Shown here in pieces: positions 11,247-23,415 of a stretch of 64,000 nt of DNA. The stretch is from Rostratula benghalensis (lineage: Eukaryota > Chordata > Aves > Charadriiformes > Rostratulidae): contig VXAI01000273.1 of NCBI GenBank assembly GCA_013399305.1, positions 485,061 through 549,060 of the forward strand, given 5' to 3'. Numbering within the stretch: position 1 is the stretch's first letter; each line of letters starts with the position of its first letter. Position numbers and translations under genes: made by a program. The notes beneath the pieces were generated by a model. That model was not told the origin of the DNA. It searched no databases and saw nothing but the letters and a program-made list of their open reading frames with translations.

Positions 11247-13150
11247 GTAAACCTTGCAAGAACAACACCTGGCGTACAGAGAAGGATTTATCACGCCAAA
11301 CCACACACTTCCTTCATGGCTTTTGTCAGTCTCTCAGAGGCACTTGCAAACATGGGAAGTAGCTGGGAGATTTGAAATACCAACTCTTTAACCCAAAAGT
11401 GTCCTGCTTTGTATTGCTCTGCTTTTTTTTTTTAATATTGTTTTTGCAAAAATGGGTCATGGTTTCCTTTTCTGATCATATAGAGAGAAATAATTTCAAA
11501 ATCTCAACAGGCCTCCCTCAGTATAGTGCTTCTGGATGTCCTCCATATTATTTCCTGTAGCTGAGAATATCGGGCCCAGAAAGGAGAAAAGTAGTGTGGT
11601 AAGAAGATAGCTGGGGAAAGCCCCACCCTGAGCTGGAAAAGACTTTCACTGAAATATAACTTATAATTCTTTAGAAAGCCTTTTCCACTCTCACGAAAAC
11701 CCCATGAGTACTCCACATTCACTGATTGTATCCCAGAAGTACCTGCCCCCTCCCTTGCCAGCTGCGTAAGGCCTTTGCTGAAAAAAAAAGTCATCTCCCT
11801 CTAAAATGCCTTTCCTCACTCTTTTAAAAGCCTCGTGAGCATTTGCCGAAGTCACCTCAGGTGGCTTGGATGGCGGAGAGCAGCCTGGGGTGTTGACAGC
11901 AGGCAAGGAAAAAGAGGATGTCACAGAGGGAGAAGAGATGAAACTCCACTCAACTCCCCCAAATCCTGACATGGGAGACCTGTCTGAAGTCAATCCTTGT
12001 TTTTTCTTTTTCAGCAGTCTTTATTTGGCCTTTTAAAAAGGTTAACCTGAAAAGTTGCTGTGTCATGCAGTACCTTATTCTGCATGATAAGGTAAGATAA
12101 TTTCTCATTAACACGGATGGCTTTCGACATCCTCCCCTCCCTGGTGAGTGAGTAAATAAATAAATACGCTTGGATATGTCCTGGAGATGCTCTCTCTGCT
12201 ATTTGTAAAGCAGAAATGAAAGGCTTGGGTTTGACTTGTGTTACTCTCTGAGCTCCATGGACTGAGAGGCAGCTGAGGGGTGGCTGAAGGGCACTTGTTT
12301 CCTTGCAGGTGCCTTGTGTCCTGCGAAACATCCCTTACTTGCTTGGCTTTGTGCTCAGCCCCTTCACACGCAATTTCCCTGCAAAACTCTCAGTTCAGGA
12401 TGTCACTTGCTGTCTGATCCTCTCCCAGAAATTCACCTCCAGCTTTTTTATTTCATGATGCCAAATCCCTGGAGTGAAAAGGGGCTTTCATGCCTTTATA
12501 TGGAATTGCAGACCTGTATTAAGCCTCAGAAGATGTTTTTATCAGAAAATCTCGACAGCTGCCAACTTCCCTAAATCCCAAACTATCATTACACATTTCG
12601 TCTTAGACAGGGGATTTTTCTGGATCTTTCCTCCTGACCCAATGATAAAGCCAAGATGGTTTGAGATTGAAGATTCGTTTATCTCTCCTTGGCAATTATC
12701 TCTATTACTGCCCACAATCCTTCCCAATCTTTTTAAACAACATCCTGCTATTAGAGCCACTTGGCAAGCAGTTAAAGCCCTGGGATAAGTTAACCATGCA
12801 CAAAATATCCCACTTGGGGAAGGATCCAGCTATAAAAATAAATGGTTTACGTTCTGAAGGCCATGGTTCAGGATGGGTATTCTTCATTTGTGAAGAGAGG
12901 TCATCATTGCTGACAATAAAATTATGTAGGACCTGATCCTCCCCCACTGAGCTCAATAGCAAAATCCCTCCTGATTTCAATGGTGTTTTCCGGGGTCAGT
13001 CGCCGGGAAAGCCGACATTCCACAAAGTTGCTGAAAATCTATAATTGGATATATTAAGAGGGCTTTCAAAGAGATGTCAGATTTGGAGGCTTAGTGTAAA
13101 CTGTGCTGCAAAGGGGATCATTTTGTATAACTGAATCAATAAAGCTTTTT
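11247..13150. other. Non-coding; candidate regulatory pieces
   Basis: No gene was recognised. Overlapping frames of 60-105 codons on both strands have no domains. The part 12005-12130, beginning with CTTTATTTGGCC-like sequence and continuing AT-rich, has low simple-repeat content and could be a conserved element; a fossil repeat near 12910-12990 is listed separately. Confidence 0.45.
12910..12990. repeat. Probable fossil of an amniote interspersed repeat
   Basis: The words GACCTGATCCTCCCCCA and TCCTGATTTCAATGGTG flank a short spacer with AGCTCAATAGCAAAA. This resembles a family common in reptile and bird DNA built around CCTGATCCTG and ATTGACTTCAATGG words. The match is from memory and diverged. 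Family class unknown to me. Confidence 0.4.
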
Positions 13151-13154
13151 CTTT

Positions 13155-13197
13155 CTTTTTTTTTTTTTTTTTACCTTNNNNNTTTTTTTCTTTTTAA
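13155..13197. repeat. T-rich tract with assembly gap
   Basis: A long poly-T run is interrupted by five N (13178-13182) and then continues as T-rich sequence. The gap most likely marks an unresolved homopolymer, so its true length is unknown. Confidence 0.9.
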
Positions 13198-16100
13198 ATA
13201 CTACTTTTCAACTTGGTCTCTGATGGTGGAAAAGCTAAACTCTGGAGACTCACCATCGGCACAGAGGAAGTGCCAGGAGCCCGGCCGAAGGGTGAGCCAC
13301 TGCCTGGCGGGAAAGATCCCTGTGTGAAAGTGACCTGGTGTAAGCTGCCAGTGCGAGGGGTGTAATCCTGCAAGCGTTTGATCCACTGGCTTTGCTTACG
13401 TTATGGAGGTAACTCGTGCGTGTAAACCCTGGAATACCGAGCCCTTATTTTCATGGGGTTGCTGGTCTCCTGTCACAACACATCTCTCTGGGAGATTTGA
13501 TTGAGAGTTTTGATGAATTTTGCTGCGCCTTACATGTCTATATTTAGTAAAATGAAGCTTAGTTTTTATCACTGGAACAAGATATGGATTTATCCCCCCG
13601 AAACATTTTTTTAAGTCGCAGGCTGTACTTCAAAGTGCTCTTTAACGTCACTTTGAAAATGCTCACTGGTAGGTCTTTAGGAACTGGAAATATTCCATTT
13701 TTACTTACATGGTTCTTTTCTGCCTGATGAGCATTGTTTTCGCTTTGGCTCTCACACAGAGAAAGGGCCACTTGGTGTGCAGTGGCTGTGCCGGGCAGGA
13801 CAGGCACAGGGATGGCAGCCTCATGGCAATGGGCCCAGATGTGCTTGAGGGGCACCCCTGCCACAGGACACCAGGAGGGACACTGGCGTGGGGTTTGCAC
13901 CAGGTTGCTTCACCCTTGCAGCAGCCTGATTTGTAAACATGTGCAAGACATCTCCTCTCCAGCATCCCTGTGCAATATGGCCCAGTTGTGAGGGTGGGAA
14001 TAGGGAGACATCCACAGCTCCTGCAGGTGATGCTGCCATTGCTGCCATCAGGACCCATCACAGGCACCCCCAGTCCCCTGTATGCTTCAGTCACACTTTT
14101 CCGTTGTTTCTCTTTCCCTACTATGCCTGTGAAACTGCCCTCCATGGGGCCACAGGCACAAAGCTTGCTCCTCATTCCTAGAGAGCTTGGTGGTTTTCTT
14201 TTCTTTTCTTTCCCTTTTCAGCAGAAACTGATGAGACCACCATGGAGAAATGCTGGTTCACCACGCTGGCTAGTACCAGCTTGATCTGGCTCCAGGATGT
14301 GCAGCCTACAGACACACTAATGAAAAGAAATATTCTGAAAAGGATGAGTCAGCTGGAGGCCAGTGGGGAGAGCATGCGGGATCTGACTGGAATTTAAAAA
14401 GTTATGAGGCTACATGTTGTTTTGAGCCTTGCCAGTGGAGAAACTGATACACGCAAAATGTTCCGTCATCTGGCATAATTATGTTATTTTGCTGATTAGC
14501 TGGTAAACTCTTTTCAAAATGTTTTTAGACAATAGCAAGCACATAAGATATAAAAAATTACTGCTGACACCACCAAGAAGGGTCTGCTTCATGTGCTACA
14601 TGTTGTTGTGAACACTCTTCCCCAGAACCCCACCAGACTATTGAATAGCCATGAAATTGTTCTCTTGCTATGTATTAGGTGAGTTATCCATTAAATCAGC
14701 TGAGACAGCTTCACACCTTTGCTTCTGTGCTGTCAGTACATCTACACTGGTGTGAGCTGTGGGTACAACCACACTCATAGCACAAAACATATTTCTGTGC
14801 TTTATTTTTGTAGGTTTGCACCAATTGGAACAGAAGTTTGGTGTGAAGATATACTGCTCCCTTCTCTGCCAGGTACCATCGCATCCCTCCTGACTTCCCT
14901 GAAAAGCAGTGCTCAGTTTTCTGTGCTTCGGAGGGTAATTTGCAAGCCAGACAACAGCTTCAAAAAATATGAGGGTTTTGGTGCAAGGTTCTTCAAATAA
15001 TTGACATCAGAATTAAATTTATTTGTTGTCTGAAAACATATGCTTTCCATTCCCTCTTTATAAAGGGCTGTTCTCTCTAGTCCTGCTCCCCAAACCTGGT
15101 CAAACCGGTGGGGAGAGTCTGTGCTGGTTTCTGGAGCATCTTCAAGCAAGGGGGTCAAGAAGGAAATTCCGCTGGCACCAGCTGTGACTGGCTACCCTTA
15201 GTAACTGTTCTATGTCTGCTTTTCTGGCTTTCCTTTCAATGAACCTTGTCATTTACAGAAACACTGACGTAAACTGGGTAACTGGTTGTGAGAAAGATGG
15301 GTGCCATCCAGTGAGAACAAGGCATTACTAGTTGCTACCCCCTCTCAAAGAAGCAGGTCTCTTTCTCACATGTGGATGAACAAGACATCATTTCAATCAG
15401 ACTAAATCAGAGCAGGTAACTTCTCAAAGTTATTTCCTGTAATCTTTTGTGGGAAGCGGGGAAGTATCAACAGTGTTTTAGCGTGTGAGATAAAACATGG
15501 TGTGAGAGGTTATTCCCCGGCTGCCTGGGATGGTTAGCAAAGGGCCCAAAGTGGGCTCAGAGCCATTAGCAGTTTTCACCGAGGGCATGTAGAGGGCCTT
15601 TACACTGGGATAAAAGGTGCTGGTGAGTTTCAGGCAATTTCAACCCCAAGAAAGCACTGGAACAAATAATCATACAACTGTTTGCAAACACCCAGAGGGG
15701 TAGCTATTGATGGGGGTTTGTTGAGAACAAACTGTGTTAAACCACCACTGTGTTAACCACTGGTTATTTCCTATGACAGAGGGAGTCCTGTCATGCAACA
15801 GAAGTGGTGGAGGTACCGCTGCCTCCATTTTTTTCTCCCTTTAGGGAGGCAGCAATTCACATGATGTTTTCTTGAGCAAGATTGGGCAACATGGTTCAGA
15901 TGAAGCTAGTGTAAGAAATGCTGCAAAACCACAGCAGCAGCAAGATGCCAGTAGCTGATTTGGTGCCTGTTCGGTCCAGCAGTGAGGTGGGACAGTCAGC
16001 CTTGCAACCAGCCAGTGCTTTGTTGCTCTTGTCCTGGATAGTGTAACTGGTTTTATCTACTTACATTCTCAGATGACCCAAAGCAAAGACCATGGGGTAC

Positions 16101-16285
16101 CAAAGAGGTACATGGGGAGGTGGGATTCTGGAAGACCATGTCAGGCTGGAAGAAGCAACGTGCAGCCCAGGAGGGACAAGGGTGCTCCATCCAGGGATGG
16201 GGTGAAGCATAGCCAGATGGACACCATGGATCCCCTTTCGATGGTGAGCTTCAGGAGCAACAGAGGTGCTTGAAATGACTTCAGA
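13198..16285. other. Non-coding, no recognised element
   Basis: Mixed composition. A minus-strand frame of 156 codons (13705-14175) is Cys/Gly/Pro-rich without a domain. A (TTTTC)n-like patch sits at 14194-14219. The AT-rich part 14395-14560 has few repeats and might be regulatory. No exon could be supported. Confidence 0.5.
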
Positions 16286-16656
16286 GGTGAGCAGTGAAAA
16301 TGATGAAAGACCTGGAAAAGAGGAGGAGGTGAATAATGTGTGGCTGCTGAGGTTGCTGAGCTTAGGAGAGAAGAAGGTGCTGGTGAGGAAGAGATTATAA
16401 CAACCAACAAGTACATTAAAGGTCGTCAAAGGGGAAGAGAAGTTAATCCTGGGTAGGGCAGGAGCAAATGACCTTGGTGTGCAGTGAAGAGATTCAGTTC
16501 AAACCAAAAGCAAGCTTTCCCTGACAGTAATGCTAACAAGGCACCAGTTCAGGCTGCTGGGGTGAGCCATGGGAGCTGCAGGAACCCAGGGGATCTTATT
16601 TAGGAGCAGAGGGATGGTCCAGATCTCCCACTGAGATCCCTTTCTGGCCATTCTCT
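16286..16656 (+). mobile_element. Old CR1 LINE 3' fragment (plus strand)
   Basis: The plus strand follows the order of a CR1 3' end. A GATGAAAGACCTGGAA-like segment is followed by GCTGAGGTTGCTGAGCTTAGGAG, then a degraded stretch matching the usual LFSLEKRR region. Next come the GGCACCAGTTCAGGCTGC block (family: GGCACTGGAACAGGCTGCC) and a terminal GATCTCCCACTGAGATCCCTTTCTGGCC block (family: GATCTCC-TGAGGTCCCTTCCAGCC). It is heavily diverged with frameshifts and has no usable frame. It is the opposite orientation to the young copies at 34-43 kb. Confidence 0.6.
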
Positions 16657-17189
16657 TTTTTTTAAAAAACCACCACGAAACAATCCGACATATTTCATTA
16701 GGATACCTCCCAGGAAAAAAAAATTTCCTCCATGGGTTTGTTTCTTTGCCACTGCTCACCTGTGTGATCCTTCGCTCCAGTGCGAAGTGGGTGTGAAACG
16801 CTGCCGCTTGGATGTGTCGCTGTCATACACCTCCTCTCCAAAGTGCAAATAACTCCCCAGGCTGCAAGCCAGGGGGACGGGCCCATGGTAAGCGATGGGC
16901 TCTGATTGATGAATTTTCACAGCAGGTGAAAGCAGCAGGAGACACACACATTGCAGTTTTCATGTATAGACAGTAGCACTTGGGAAGAAAAATTGAGTGA
17001 ATACCCCTAGATGTAGCTGCTGGGTCAGACACCAGCCCCCAGCATTACCCAGTGGCAGACAAATCCCTGCCCTCAACCCTGGAGCGGGGCTCAAGGTGGC
17101 ACTTGCTGCGTCTGTCCCTGCTGAGATGGAGGGGGTGACACCGCTCCCACAGCCAGCTCCCAATTTTCCTCATTACCTGCTCTAAGCTT

Positions 17190-17400
17190 CTCTCAAAGAT
17201 AAGTGGTTCTTGTGCAAAGCTGTTAATTTAGTCCCAGCAAACAAGAAAATAAGTCTGGATGCAAAAGGCTGGTGGGATTTTGACAAGATGCATGTAGAGG
17301 TTGGGTGACTAGTCTTAATTAGGCCATCTTTGTTTACATTTGATGTTTATCAGCTAATTGGCATGGCAAGGTGTGAGTCACACAGCTTCCCTCTGGCATG
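17190..17400. promoter_or_regulatory. Candidate regulatory element with FOX and homeodomain cores
   Basis: Within 50 bases there is a TTAATTAG core (17315-17322), a forkhead-type TGTTTAC (17331-17337) and a second CTAATTGG homeodomain-type core (17354-17361). It is free of simple repeats. Clustering of such sites is typical of developmental enhancers, but single-sequence evidence is weak. Confidence 0.22.
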
Positions 17401-18329
17401 AAATCAGTTCACAGGAGAAAAACTGGGAGAACAAATGATCCCAATTATAAGAAAACCCACTGTGCTAATTACCATCCCATGGACAACCGAGCCTCCCACC
17501 CGCAGCCTCACACAACCGCCTGCCCTGTCATCTCCCACACACGGTCCTGGGCCTGGTGCTGGCATGCTCCTCCTGCCTGGGTGCCCAGCCCCTTTCTCCG
17601 CCCAGGGACCCGCCACGTCCCTCCCATCACCACAAGAGCAAAGGTGACGCTTTGCCAGCTGCTCCTTTGGGGCTGCAAAGTGCTTCTTAGGGACTAAAGC
17701 TACTGCCTGTGCTTTCCTTTAACCTCCTCTTGGTGTTTTAGCTTGATGGAGATCACATCGCAGCAGCAGCTCGTAGGGAATGTCCTGCGCTCCCAAGATT
17801 GTGATGCCCATCAAATCAAAGAAGCCTGGATGTTCACTGCAGTGGAGCTGGACTGGAACTTCACTGCTTATGCAAATTAAAACAAACATTCAGGCCTTTC
17901 TTTGACTCTTTCATCCCTCCCATCTTTTAAAAATATTTTTAGACCATCTGTAATTTGGCCAGGTTCCTGATCTACCTTCCTTCTACTGCCTTGGCACTTG
18001 AATTAGCTGCACATGCTCCCATACACTTGCATGTATGTACATACTGTAATTCTCCACCTTTCTCCCGCTGTCTCCCTCTCTCCCCTTCCTTTGGGGAGAT
18101 GTGTTGCCCCTACACCCTTTCAGGCCTTTCCCCTATACACTAAGGGCCCAATGTGCAGGAATGTTTCTTGGCTGCCCTTGAGTTGAATGATGATCCTGGA
18201 GGCTTGGAAAAGCCACAAAGCTCAATGCTCTCTGTCTCCCTGTGTCTCTCTTGTCTTCCCTTCTTAGTAGGGGTAACAGATGGCTGAGGCTTTCACCAAC
18301 AGTCCCGAACACATTGTCACTCCCAACTG

Positions 18330-18430
18330 AAAGTGAAATATTCAGTGGCATTTAAATTAAATAGACTCTAATGCTTCAGTAATATTAATTACGGTTTCAT
18401 TCATCCCCGGCCTAATAAATCAACACATAA
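18330..18430. promoter_or_regulatory. Candidate regulatory AT-rich element
   Basis: Contains TTTAAATTAAAT, a TAATTA core (18386-18391) and a TAATAAAT run without simple repetition. This composition is common in conserved non-coding elements. Conservation itself is not visible here. Confidence 0.2.
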
Positions 18431-20625
18431 AGATAGGATGATCCTGTGGCTGGCAGCAAAGCAGGGCTATTCTGTCCTTTGTAAGGTTATGCACACAAAG
18501 CCCCCATTCTTATAGGGACATGATGGCCCCCGCAAACATCTGTGCTCAGCACCACTTGAGGAGAAGCCAAAGTGGTAACATTTAAACTTTTCTTGTCCAA
18601 TTTGTCCACGCAACGGGGCTCAATTCAACAAGAACTTGCAAGTTAAAATTATAAAACCCATGTTAAGTGGGTGAAAACTTTTTAGCAGTTTGGCTGGGGG
18701 TCCCAGATTTGTTCTGGCAGTGCTGGCTGAAGCCAAGGGCAGGGCGTCCATTCTCACAACTGAATTTGTTACCCCAGCTTCAACCTTTAAAAGAGGGAGG
18801 TGGGGGCGGAGATGGCTTGAAGGGTTTGGAAACGTCATGGCGTTAAGCTAAATTTCAGGATTTGGGGAGGCCCTGGGCAACAATTTTTCACACAATTTTT
18901 TTGTGTGAATACCACAGGGGAAATAGGCTCTATACTTCACCAACAACAGGTTTTTTCCCCCTCACCGCTATACATATGTAAAAGGAGGCTAATAAAACAG
19001 TTGAAGAAAAGATCACTGCTAGTAAATCTTCAGGAGACAAAACCCTCCACTTGTGATGCTTCAAAGCTGCCCAGAGCTACCAGTTTACCCCAAAAGTCCC
19101 AACTCAGGGCTACTGATTGGAAAATAAAAAGCCCTGTGCATAAAAACTTCACTCCAATTGTTATGCAATGAATGCCACGTCTACATACAGCAGCTTTACT
19201 TGACCAAATGACTCCCAAGTATACAAATGAAAAGCTCGTTGCCTATGGAGTTTAGCTCCTTTGGAAAGGTCCAGCTAGAGTAGGTTTATAATGAAAATAA
19301 ATACATTATAACAACAAAGCGCTGCCATATCTTCTAAGCGCATCATGGAAAGATGGACCAGTTGAAAAACCAAAATGAAATGGGAAAAATTGCCACAGAG
19401 CTCCTTGATGAAGCATTGGGCAGGTATAACTCGGCAGTAGCCCTTCTGGGAGACTGCAGAGAGGAGCAGCTTCCTTCCCTGCAGAAATGCAGCCCCTCTC
19501 TGCCCGTGTTTTGGCACGGCTGCCCTGCAGTGATGTCTGTGCTGCAGACAGCAGCCCTGTGCAGCGGGACTCCAGCTTGCTGCAAAGAAGACAGACTGCA
19601 CAGCGACCAGCAGTGATCTTGAAGCAGCCCAAAAGGAGAGAGATGGAGGCTGTTCCTGCAGGTACCACACACCTGAGTGTGGCAGCTCCCAACCATCACC
19701 TTTGGGAACGCACGACCCAAATAAGGCTGGGTGCCAGCAAGCCGACCTGTATTTAAGTGCTTAAGAAAAGGATTTTCAGAGCCAATCCCTTAAGCAGAAA
19801 AGTATTTAAACTACCCTGGGACTAAATGCTGAGGAGCTTACCCTAAACTCGGCCAGGTGGAGGTCTCCACTAATCCTGCTGGCCTGCATTGTGTTTCTTC
19901 TAGTTCATGCCGAGCCAATAACACCCGTGCTGTGCAGCACAGGTATTCCTGACCAGGTGTCTCACTGATGCTATCTGCCACTGTCAGCCTGGGGTTATCC
20001 CACTTAAACCCCATTAGCTGCTTGGATAACTCATTTGCCTTCCCTGTCGCTAATGCCTATCAGTTTGGGACCATTTTTTACACTTTCTCTAAGTGTCCCA
20101 GAAATCACAGTATTTTATGAAGGCACTTTCCAACAACACTGCTTATCTGCAGCCTACATCCAGCCCTTCTGCTGGGGGACTCACACGGTCAGGCTCATCT
20201 AGTTCAGGAGCTGTGCCCCAGGTTGCTGGGGAGCTGACACGAGGCTGCCCATAGTGCTTTGGCAGCCCTGGTTGCAATTTGGATACGTCAGTGATGCTCA
20301 CCTGGAAGGCTGGGACACTGATGTGCCTGCTCAGGGATGTTTTCTCCCTATTCTTTAATGTAGCAGAAAAAGCAGTGTTACCTGGCTGGCATATGTCCCC
20401 TTTCTGCTCTCCATTTATGTTACCAAAAGCAAGTTACAAAGCCAGATGAGAGGGATTGATACGTGGCAGTCTCCCACCGGTGGTTTTCAGCGAAACCTAT
20501 CCATGAGATGGCACCAGGCTCAAAGGTGCTGAGCATGGTGATGGGATGTGCCAACCACCCCACATTCACCTTTCCAAAGCAGCACCCACGGAGTCTGGCC
20601 TGGCTGGGTGAGTGAGGATAATTTC

Positions 20626-21480
20626 TCACCTGTGAAGATCCTCCCCATATAAGAGGGAGTACAGAACCTCTGAAAAGGCTTCTTGACGTAGGAAGGAGAG
20701 CCCAGCCTTCCTCCCCACCTCCTTTCCTCTCTCTGGCTTTGCATCTAATGTAGCACAGTTGGGTGTACCCTGGGTTTGAGGCACAGGTCTAGGAATGCTT
20801 TTCGAGAGGCTGAAGACTCTTTTCCATGAGAAGGAAGCCTGGCACAGAATAGGGATGACTGTGGGCCACTGATGGTGTCTGCTGTCCCTGCCATGGCTCC
20901 AAGGGAGAGTGTGAGGCAGGGGTCCCCATGGCGAAGCCAGGCTTGAGCGAGAGGCAGCACTGGGCAAGGCAGGGCAAGGGCAGGGCTGCGGGCAAGCAGC
21001 CAGAGGCCCTGTAACTGGGAAGAAAGATGGGAAGGGGCTATGCCACAGGGAAGTGAGGAGCCTGGGGAAGTCTGTCAGGGAGCAGCAGCTGCTGCTGCAC
21101 CCCGGGGCACGACTCGTCCTCTCCCGGCTGCGGTTTCGCTGCCTCCACCAGTCTGCCTCTCCAGGCAACTGCCGATTTTGCCTGCGCCTAAAGCTGGCCC
21201 CGGGAGCCAGGCTGGCAGGGAGCTGCTTGGCTCCTTAATGCTCCAGCTGGCTCTGAGGCCATCGCAGCAGCTGAATGAGGAGGACGCACTCCTCTGCATG
21301 TCCTAGTTCCCATCAGTTGGCCTGGGCAGACCGTACGGCCGTTAAAAACAGACAACGAGAGCACGTGTTGCTGCAGCCTGTCCTTACCCACGCCTTCAAT
21401 TCAGGATCACAAGAAAAAAAACTGGGTCAGGAGTTGCACGACACCCGCGGTGTGCTTCTGGGTGGAGGTGACTGAATTTC
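20626..21480. other. GC- and CpG-richer stretch
   Basis: Between 21098 and 21480 I count about 20 CpGs, clearly above the window background but less dense than a classic island. A 180-codon minus-strand frame (20626-21168) is Pro/Ser-rich and domain-free. It could hold a promoter of an unannotated transcript or simply be a GC-rich patch. No exon or start site can be fixed. Confidence 0.35.
20962..20992 (+). other. G-quadruplex motif
   Basis: Runs of GGG at 20962-20964, 20972-20974, 20978-20980, 20983-20985 and 20990-20992 are separated by loops of 7, 3, 2 and 4 bases. This satisfies the standard pattern with a spare run. Confidence 0.7.
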
Positions 21481-22971
21481 AGTCCTTGCACTCACAGAAG
21501 AGCTGGTGATGGCCCCAGCCCAGGCAACATGTGGCTTCAAGGGCTGACACACTGCAAAGGCAAGCACAGAAGATACTGCATAGGTTGTGAAGGCAAATAT
21601 GTGTCCAAAGGTAACTTCTTTTGATTTGTCCATTCAAAATAGCTCATAGAAATCTTTAACGAGTCTTTTTTGACACCTAAATGTATCCGGACTCAAAAAT
21701 CAGTATGTCTTCATGCAAATCAATGTTTTTCCCTATCGCTTTCTGGAAGAGGGCTCACTGTGGGTTTGAAGTGCTTGAAACTGCTCTTTACCAGCTGTGC
21801 TACTATCCCAGTGAACAGATTTCTGTAAGTTCCTGACTTCAAAGTAAGACCACTTCTACATACTAGTAGCTACACCAGTAACCAGTGGGTGGATCTCCTG
21901 TCTTGGTTATGTATAAATACTTCATGAAACCATAATTCCTTCATTTAGGCTACATTTAATTCTGAAATACATCTCCATGGCCTGGTCTGCAGACAAGGGA
22001 ATAGTCTTTGAGGAGAATGGCTTGGGAAATACCTTCTGCTCCAGGTATTTATGAACCACAGGAAAACCACAGGAAACATTTAATGAATAATGTTGCTAAA
22101 TCCTAGACAAAAGTTACTAAAATCCTCTGTTTTAATCAAGGAGCCATCATTGTTCACTGCTTATAGACAGGAAGAAAACCACAAAATTCATCATCACTTC
22201 TTCAAGAAAAGGTTGGCAGACGTTTTTCAGTAGTACAGAAAGCATATACACCAGCCTGTATTTTGTGGGCTTTAGCAATTGGGTAACTATTCCCAAAAGT
22301 ACAACATATCATGTTGAGCCATGACTGTGCTTGGACATAAAATTTATGCAACCTGTTATGGGCTAATAGAAGAATAAGTTGAAAAGCAATTTTTATATGG
22401 CTGAGATTAGCAGAGAACATTTCACTGAATTTATCTCATGATATAATTTGCTAACATCTTTTTCTTCCTTGCTCAAAACATTCTCTGGTAATGACATATA
22501 TGTTTCCTAGTAAGGCACTTTGCATTTAATAACAATAAGAAATAATATTATCTACTTTTTATGATTGAAGATTAAGGAGTCTATTCTAATAGCTTCAGTT
22601 GTCAACACAAGGTCCTCTGGTACTATGTTTCTTAGCTTCCTTGTTGTAAAAGAACATGTCTATGTAGATATTATTAATTTATCATTGCACAAAACAAAGT
22701 TTATGAACACTTAATATTTAATGTGCTGTGAATTTAATAATAAAAAATTAAGACTCTACCTTACATCATTTTTTAACTACCTGATTTTTATTCTTCTCAT
22801 TAGCTCTTTATGGCTCTATTCTGAGATTTTAAACCCCTGGCTTGGGTTTAAAAGCATTTAGCTGTATATACTGAAATGTAAATACTTATTCGCTAGCCCA
22901 GTTGAACACAGGGACAATACCATGATGGTATTAAGCATCATGACATTCCTACCATATTGTATAAATATAAA

Positions 22972-23034
22972 GCTGCACTGAAGTCAGCTGAGCCGCCCCA
23001 CGTTACATGACCTGAAGACCTGGGTCCTTTCACT
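22972..23034. repeat. Probable fossil amniote repeat
   Basis: GCTGCACTGAAGTCAGCTG followed by GACCTGAAGACCTGGG resembles a reptile/bird repeat with the words TGAAGTCAATGGAG and CAGCTGAGGACCTGG. Short and diverged, from memory only. Confidence 0.3.
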
Positions 23035-23357
23035 TACTAACTACAACAGATAGGTGTGCTTGCTGTCCTTTCAAAAAGCTCTGATGCTTTTTGCGCTGAT
23101 ACTTTGCCTGGTGAGTGTGTAGTCACTTGTAACACCTTCTCCAAGGGCCTATACTACTTCTGCCTGTCTGAGTAGTGTCTTGCATAAGCATGATTTAAAA
23201 GAATAGTTTTCTACTGCAAAAGATTAACAGATCTTATTTGTTATTCTGGCTTCAGCTTTCCTCAGCACAACCTGACAGATCTTTTCATTATCTGGAATCT
23301 CTCTCTGGGTGCTCAGAATAAACAAAACAGATTGAGGTCTGAAAGCGAGGAAAGTGT

Positions 23358-23415
23358 CGTTTGATGCCAGTGGCATTACATGGTCCAGCCTCAGCTGAGG
23401 ATCTGGCTCTGTTAT
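23358..23415. repeat. Probable fossil amniote repeat (second copy)
   Basis: GATGCCAGTGGCATTACA is followed by CCTCAGCTGAGGATCTGGCT. This is the same order as the family words AGTCAATGGAGTTACA and ACCAGCTGAGGATCTGGCC. The match is better than that of the neighbouring copy. Class not known to me. Confidence 0.4.

Larger units (their letters stand above)
16657..20620. other. Non-coding with motif-dense AT-rich stretches
   Basis: No gene recognised. Two stretches look like candidate regulatory elements and are listed separately (17190-17400 and 18330-18430). Other frames, including one of about 130 codons on the minus strand near 19275-19670, have no domains and overlap comparable frames in other phases, a sign of chance. 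Confidence 0.5.

Noticed and set aside
13705..14175. 156-codon minus-strand open frame
   Set aside because: No domain, no splice context, overlapping frames on both strands, and composition explained by local GC content.
20626..21168. 180-codon minus-strand open frame
   Set aside because: It lies in a GC-rich patch where stop codons are rare, is Pro/Ser-rich with no domain, and similar long frames overlap it in other phases.
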